NCBI GenBank assembly: GCA_017694595.1
Contig: JADIMT010000066.1
Span: 1-34,370, forward strand
Reading direction: 5' to 3'
DNA length: 34,370 nt
Source: Candidatus Ornithospirochaeta stercoripullorum
GTDB taxonomy: Bacteria > Spirochaetota > Spirochaetia > Sphaerochaetales > Sphaerochaetaceae
Position numbers and translations under genes: made by a program. Of the stretch, positions 32,191-34,370 are shown in pieces. Under the pieces are notes generated by a model. That model saw only the letters and a list, made by a program, of their open reading frames with translations, was not told where the DNA came from and searched no databases. Position 1 is the first letter of the stretch. Each line of letters starts with the position of its first letter.

Positions 32191-32718
32191 TTACAACGAT
32201 TCTTTTTTCTTTACCGCTTCTATGATGATATCAACAATCTCTTCAGGGGATTTATCGTCTGTTGCGATTACGATGTCCGCGGTCTCTTCAGCGCTTGTAT
32301 TGTCTATGCCATAGATCTTCATATAACGAGCTGAATCATGGCTGTCCCGCTGCACTGTCTGATTATAGCGCTCCTCAAATGTACCGCCCTCCCTTCTGAG
32401 GATCCTGTTCGCTCTCGTCTCTGCAGAAGCTGTCAGATAGACTTTCAGATCCGCATCGCGGAGCATCCAGATAGCGAGTCTAGACCCAAGAACGCAATCA
32501 GGAAGCGCCATAGCCACCTCAACCTGTCTTCTGTCGAGTTCTCTGTCAATATTATAATCACTCTCTGCCAAGCGACAGAAATCCCAGAAATCCATACCCC
32601 GCTCTTCTGCCATCTGGCGAAAAGTGAAGTTGATCATCGGATAACCCAGCTTCTCTGAAAGCAGTTTCGTAACTGTAGTATTGCCACAGCCGCTTCTTGA
32701 TGAAATAGCTATTCTCAT
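32191..32718 (-). CDS. Cytidylate kinase family protein (Cmk2/AAA-like) with altered P-loop
   Basis: A 175-residue nucleoside-monophosphate-kinase-like protein resembling the short archaeal-type cytidylate kinases, which make CDP from CMP. It reads MRIAISSRSGCGNTTVTKLL, LGYPMINFTFRQMAEERG, DRELDRRQVEVAM, the strand CVLGSRLAIWM, KVYLTASAETRANRILRREG and a LID region RYNQTVQRDSHDSARYMKIYG, given in parts. The P-loop is GCGNTT: the usual Lys is Asn13. I recall this form from spirochaetal homologues, so it may be a real family trait. The ATG overlaps the yicC stop by four bases. Confidence 0.78.
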   Translation of the reverse strand: MRIAISSRSGCGNTTVTKLLSEKLGYPMINFTFRQMAEERGMDFWDFCRLAESDYNIDRELDRRQVEVAMALPDCVLGSRLAIWMLRDADLKVYLTASAETRANRILRREGGTFEERYNQTVQRDSHDSARYMKIYGIDNTSAEETADIVIATDDKSPEEIVDIIIEAVKKKESL

Positions 32719-33578
32719 TCGATATTCCTTATCTGTTCTCTGATATTCTCCACATCATCTTTCATGCTGACAACAAGCAGGTTGATCTCCACAAGCTGGC
32801 TCTTGGAAGCAATCGTATTGCACTCTCTCTGCATTTCCTGGCATAGGAAATCAAGCTTTTTGCCAACTGGCTCCGATGAGGCAATAAGCTTTCTGTATTC
32901 CGCGATGTGAACAGACAGCCGTGAGACTTCCTCATTGATTGAATAACGCACAAGAATAGCTCCCAGCTCAGTCATGAACGCTGACTCATCCGCCTTATCC
33001 CCAGTAAGCTCCTCATACTTCTCAACAAGGAGCTTTCTATAGTGCTCTTCAAGCTCCGCAGAGCGTTCCCTGATTTTCTCAAGCGATGAAACGAACTGAT
33101 TGCCAAGACGTTCCAGATCCTGCCGTGTGCCCTCGCCTTCCCTTTCCTTGCCTATGGAAAATGCATCAAGCGCTTCTTCAAGAACAGAGAGCACGCCCTC
33201 TTTATACTTTGACGAATCGATGTCATTCTGGCGTACGATTATCCCATCGACAGCAGCGTAATCAGAGAGGACTGGAGATGGTGTATCCGTCAATGCTGCA
33301 ATACGTTCATAAGCTTCTTTGTAGGAAGCAAGCAAGCCTTCATCAATAGTGAACTTCACATCGCTTCTGACAACGATAAGCTTCAGCATAATCTCTATTC
33401 TGCCTCTTGCTGCCCTCTCCTTTATCTTCTCATCAACCATGCTCTCGTACTCAGAGAGGCTCTGTGAGATATTATGGACTATATCAAGATAGCGGCTATT
33501 ATACCCACGGACCTCGCACTCGATAGCATATTCATCTGTACGGAAGAATGCGTGGCCGTAACCTGTCATACTTTTCAT
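32715..33578 (-). CDS. yicC: YicC/YloC-family endoribonuclease
   Basis: A 287-residue cytoplasmic protein of the YicC/YloC family, reported as an endoribonuclease involved in RNA decay. It has the sharp N-terminal signature MKSMTGYGHAFF, then ECEVRGYNSRYLDI, KERAARGRIEIMLKL and the C-terminal DUF1732 block EEVSRLSVHIAEYRKLI, VGKKLDFLCQEMQRECNTI and KSQLVEINLLVVSMKDDVE. Length is normal. It follows the unknown 138-residue gene after nine bases and overlaps the kinase gene by four. Confidence 0.93.
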   Translation of the reverse strand: MKSMTGYGHAFFRTDEYAIECEVRGYNSRYLDIVHNISQSLSEYESMVDEKIKERAARGRIEIMLKLIVVRSDVKFTIDEGLLASYKEAYERIAALTDTPSPVLSDYAAVDGIIVRQNDIDSSKYKEGVLSVLEEALDAFSIGKEREGEGTRQDLERLGNQFVSSLEKIRERSAELEEHYRKLLVEKYEELTGDKADESAFMTELGAILVRYSINEEVSRLSVHIAEYRKLIASSEPVGKKLDFLCQEMQRECNTIASKSQLVEINLLVVSMKDDVENIREQIRNIE

Positions 33579-33587
33579 AGATCACCT

Positions 33588-34004
33588 CTAATTCGGATTG
33601 TATCGTATGGTGACAATCCGATGGAAAGTCTCTTCAGCAGCTTTTGCAAGTTTTTCCGCTTCTTCATCATTAGAAGCGATGAATGCTGCTGACAAGCGTC
33701 TAGGAACTGGGGAGAAGATGATGCTATCGATACGCTTCATGAACGCTTTCTCATCTTTTCCATCCTTGTTGGCGAGGATTATCAGATAGGAAGCAGAAGA
33801 TAAAGCATTGGCCCATGCATATGAGTCTGCAAAAACACCACGCTCTGGCACGAAAAGACAGATGCAAGGCTTATTCTCTTCAAGCACTTTTCTTGCTTCT
33901 TTAGGCTCCCTGACAATGTATTCAGTACCGATAGATGTGAAAAATGAGGGTACAGGCTGCTGTATCCTCACTTTCTCACTCTTTTTCTTCCAGAATGGAG
34001 TCAT
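33588..34004 (-). CDS. Hypothetical 138-residue protein
   Basis: I do not recognise this protein. From ATG 34004 it reads MTPFWKKKSEKVRIQQPVPS, then FTSIGTEYIVREPKEARKVL, a strand KPCICLFVPERG, ADSYAWANALSSASYLIILAN, and a C-terminal helix DEEAEKLAKAAEETFHRIV. Alternating strands and helices suggest an alpha/beta fold of the cytoplasm; no signal peptide or membrane segment is seen. The ATG lies one base after the stop of the zinc-ribbon miniprotein gene, with no independent ribosome site, so it depends on translational coupling. The longer frame to 34124 overlaps that gene in another frame. It is probably a spirochaete-specific operon member. Confidence 0.7.
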   Translation of the reverse strand: MTPFWKKKSEKVRIQQPVPSFFTSIGTEYIVREPKEARKVLEENKPCICLFVPERGVFADSYAWANALSSASYLIILANKDGKDEKAFMKRIDSIIFSPVPRRLSAAFIASNDEEAEKLAKAAEETFHRIVTIRYNPN

Positions 34005-34005
34005 C

Positions 34006-34170
34006 TTACTTGGAAAGCTTTGCGTTGCATTCCTTGCAGATCTTGACTTTGTTTCCGTCAATCTCTTTCTCGTAAAGGCACTTGATTGCAGTCCTCTTGC
34101 AGACTGGGCATGTTGCTCTGCCATTGTTGAACTGATCGCGGATACCTGTTCCTCTATGTGCTTTGGACAT
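34006..34170 (-). CDS. Small zinc-ribbon protein, 54 residues
   Basis: A short gene starting at ATG 34170 behind AAGGAG. The protein starts MSKAHRGTGIRDQFNNGRAT and carries two Cys pairs, CPVC (21-24) and CKEC (45-48), plus Cys31, spaced as in a rubredoxin-like zinc ribbon. It is basic at the start and end (10 Lys), which suits RNA or ribosome binding, and looks like a conserved treponemal miniprotein, though I cannot name it. It is the first gene of the operon with the 138-residue protein, yicC and the cytidylate kinase. Confidence 0.75.
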   Translation of the reverse strand: MSKAHRGTGIRDQFNNGRATCPVCKRTAIKCLYEKEIDGNKVKICKECNAKLSK

Positions 34171-34204
34171 TTTCTTCTCCTTATACAGTATCGGTTTCCA
34201 ATAG

Positions 34205-34234
34205 ACTATATCCTAACGAGGCACTTGGGGTCAA
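34205..34234 (-). promoter_or_regulatory. Promoter of the zinc-ribbon/yicC/kinase operon
   Basis: On the minus strand TTGACC (34229-34234), 18 bases, then TATAGT (34205-34210), about 35 bases upstream of the first ATG. Five of six bases match in each box. Confidence 0.7.
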
Positions 34235-34259
34235 CTCGTCGCATTGAATCAAAAATAAT

Positions 34260-34306
34260 CTAACCGTAGCAAAAGCTGAAAATCAAAATTATTTCTAACC
34301 ATAGCA
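34260..34306. repeat. Short direct repeat in the right-end intergenic region
   Basis: CTAACCGTAGCA (34260-34271) recurs as CTAACCATAGCA (34295-34306), with AT-rich flanks, 35 bases apart. It lies upstream of the -35 box of the minus-strand operon and could be a regulator site. The rest of 34235-34370 shows no supported gene; an ATG at 34332 is open to the window end but has no ribosome site. Confidence 0.35.
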
Positions 34307-34370
34307 GTAAGAGATGCCAGATGCTGTATGCATGAAAAGGATACATCATATGGCAAGGTCTTCCGTAGAG

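Noticed and set aside
34332-34370. Open frame from ATG 34332 to the window end
   Set aside because: Only 13 codons are visible and no ribosome site precedes it.
1-34370. CRISPR array or prophage
   Set aside because: No regularly spaced repeats, cas genes, integrase or phage structural genes were seen.

Overview
The window looks like a piece of a chromosome from a host-associated spirochaete, probably of the Sphaerochaeta/Treponema/Bullifex group. The grounds are indirect. Exported proteins have short Lys-rich signal peptides, either with a lipobox (FPSC, IASC, FTAC) or ending in Ala-Gly/Asn-Gly without Cys, as in many spirochaetal binding proteins. There is an outer-membrane beta-barrel protein, so the cell is diderm. 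The omega-like protein, the cytidylate kinase with an unusual P-loop and the short Cys-rich proteins resemble treponemal versions as I remember them. Genes are tightly packed, often with 4-bp overlaps, and start behind AAGGAG-type ribosome sites. No rRNA, tRNA or CRISPR array was seen.

Layout. Positions 1-2213 are a graveyard: the tail of a GyrI-like effector domain, the tail of a MATE exporter, unassigned coding debris, an inactivated IS605-type element (tnpB and tnpA remnants) and one small zinc-ribbon ORF. Positions 2368-4860 hold a three-gene polar amino-acid ABC transporter with promoter and terminator. Positions 4861-7986 hold a damaged arabinose locus: an AraR-like repressor without its DNA-binding half, one sugar permease and intact araA. 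Positions 8029-8482 are a second, internally deleted IS605/IS1341-type element with a hairpin at each end. Positions 8487-12036 (minus strand) hold an AraC-type regulator, a UPF0303 protein, a YhbY-type RNA-binding protein and a long-chain acyl-CoA ligase. Positions 12141-18602 (minus) are one phosphate operon, pstS-pstC-pstA-pstB-phoU-phoB-phoR, with a candidate Pho box and a strong terminator. Positions 18632-21285 are a divergent metal-resistance locus: ArsR repressor, operator, small HMA metallochaperone and Zn/Cd P-type ATPase.

Positions 21327-26194 (plus) are a compact cluster: folC, an RqcH/NFACT protein, a MEMO-family protein and a membrane-anchored pseudokinase-like protein. It converges on rpoZ-like and miaA (26153-27281). 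Positions 27400-30011 (minus) are an envelope cassette of lipoprotein, beta-barrel protein and S41 peptidase lipoprotein. Positions 30503-32117 hold an orphan transposase-type HTH protein behind a large beta-rich lipoprotein whose promoter spacer carries a run of eight G. Positions 32191-34234 (minus) are a housekeeping operon: a zinc-ribbon miniprotein, an unknown protein, YicC and a cytidylate kinase.

The most interesting signals are the G8 tract placed where it could phase-vary a surface lipoprotein, the truncated arabinose operon, the two decaying IS605-type elements, the pseudokinase and MEMO genes linked to ribosome quality control, and the lipoprotein/barrel/peptidase cassette. All identifications come from reading motifs, without database searches.
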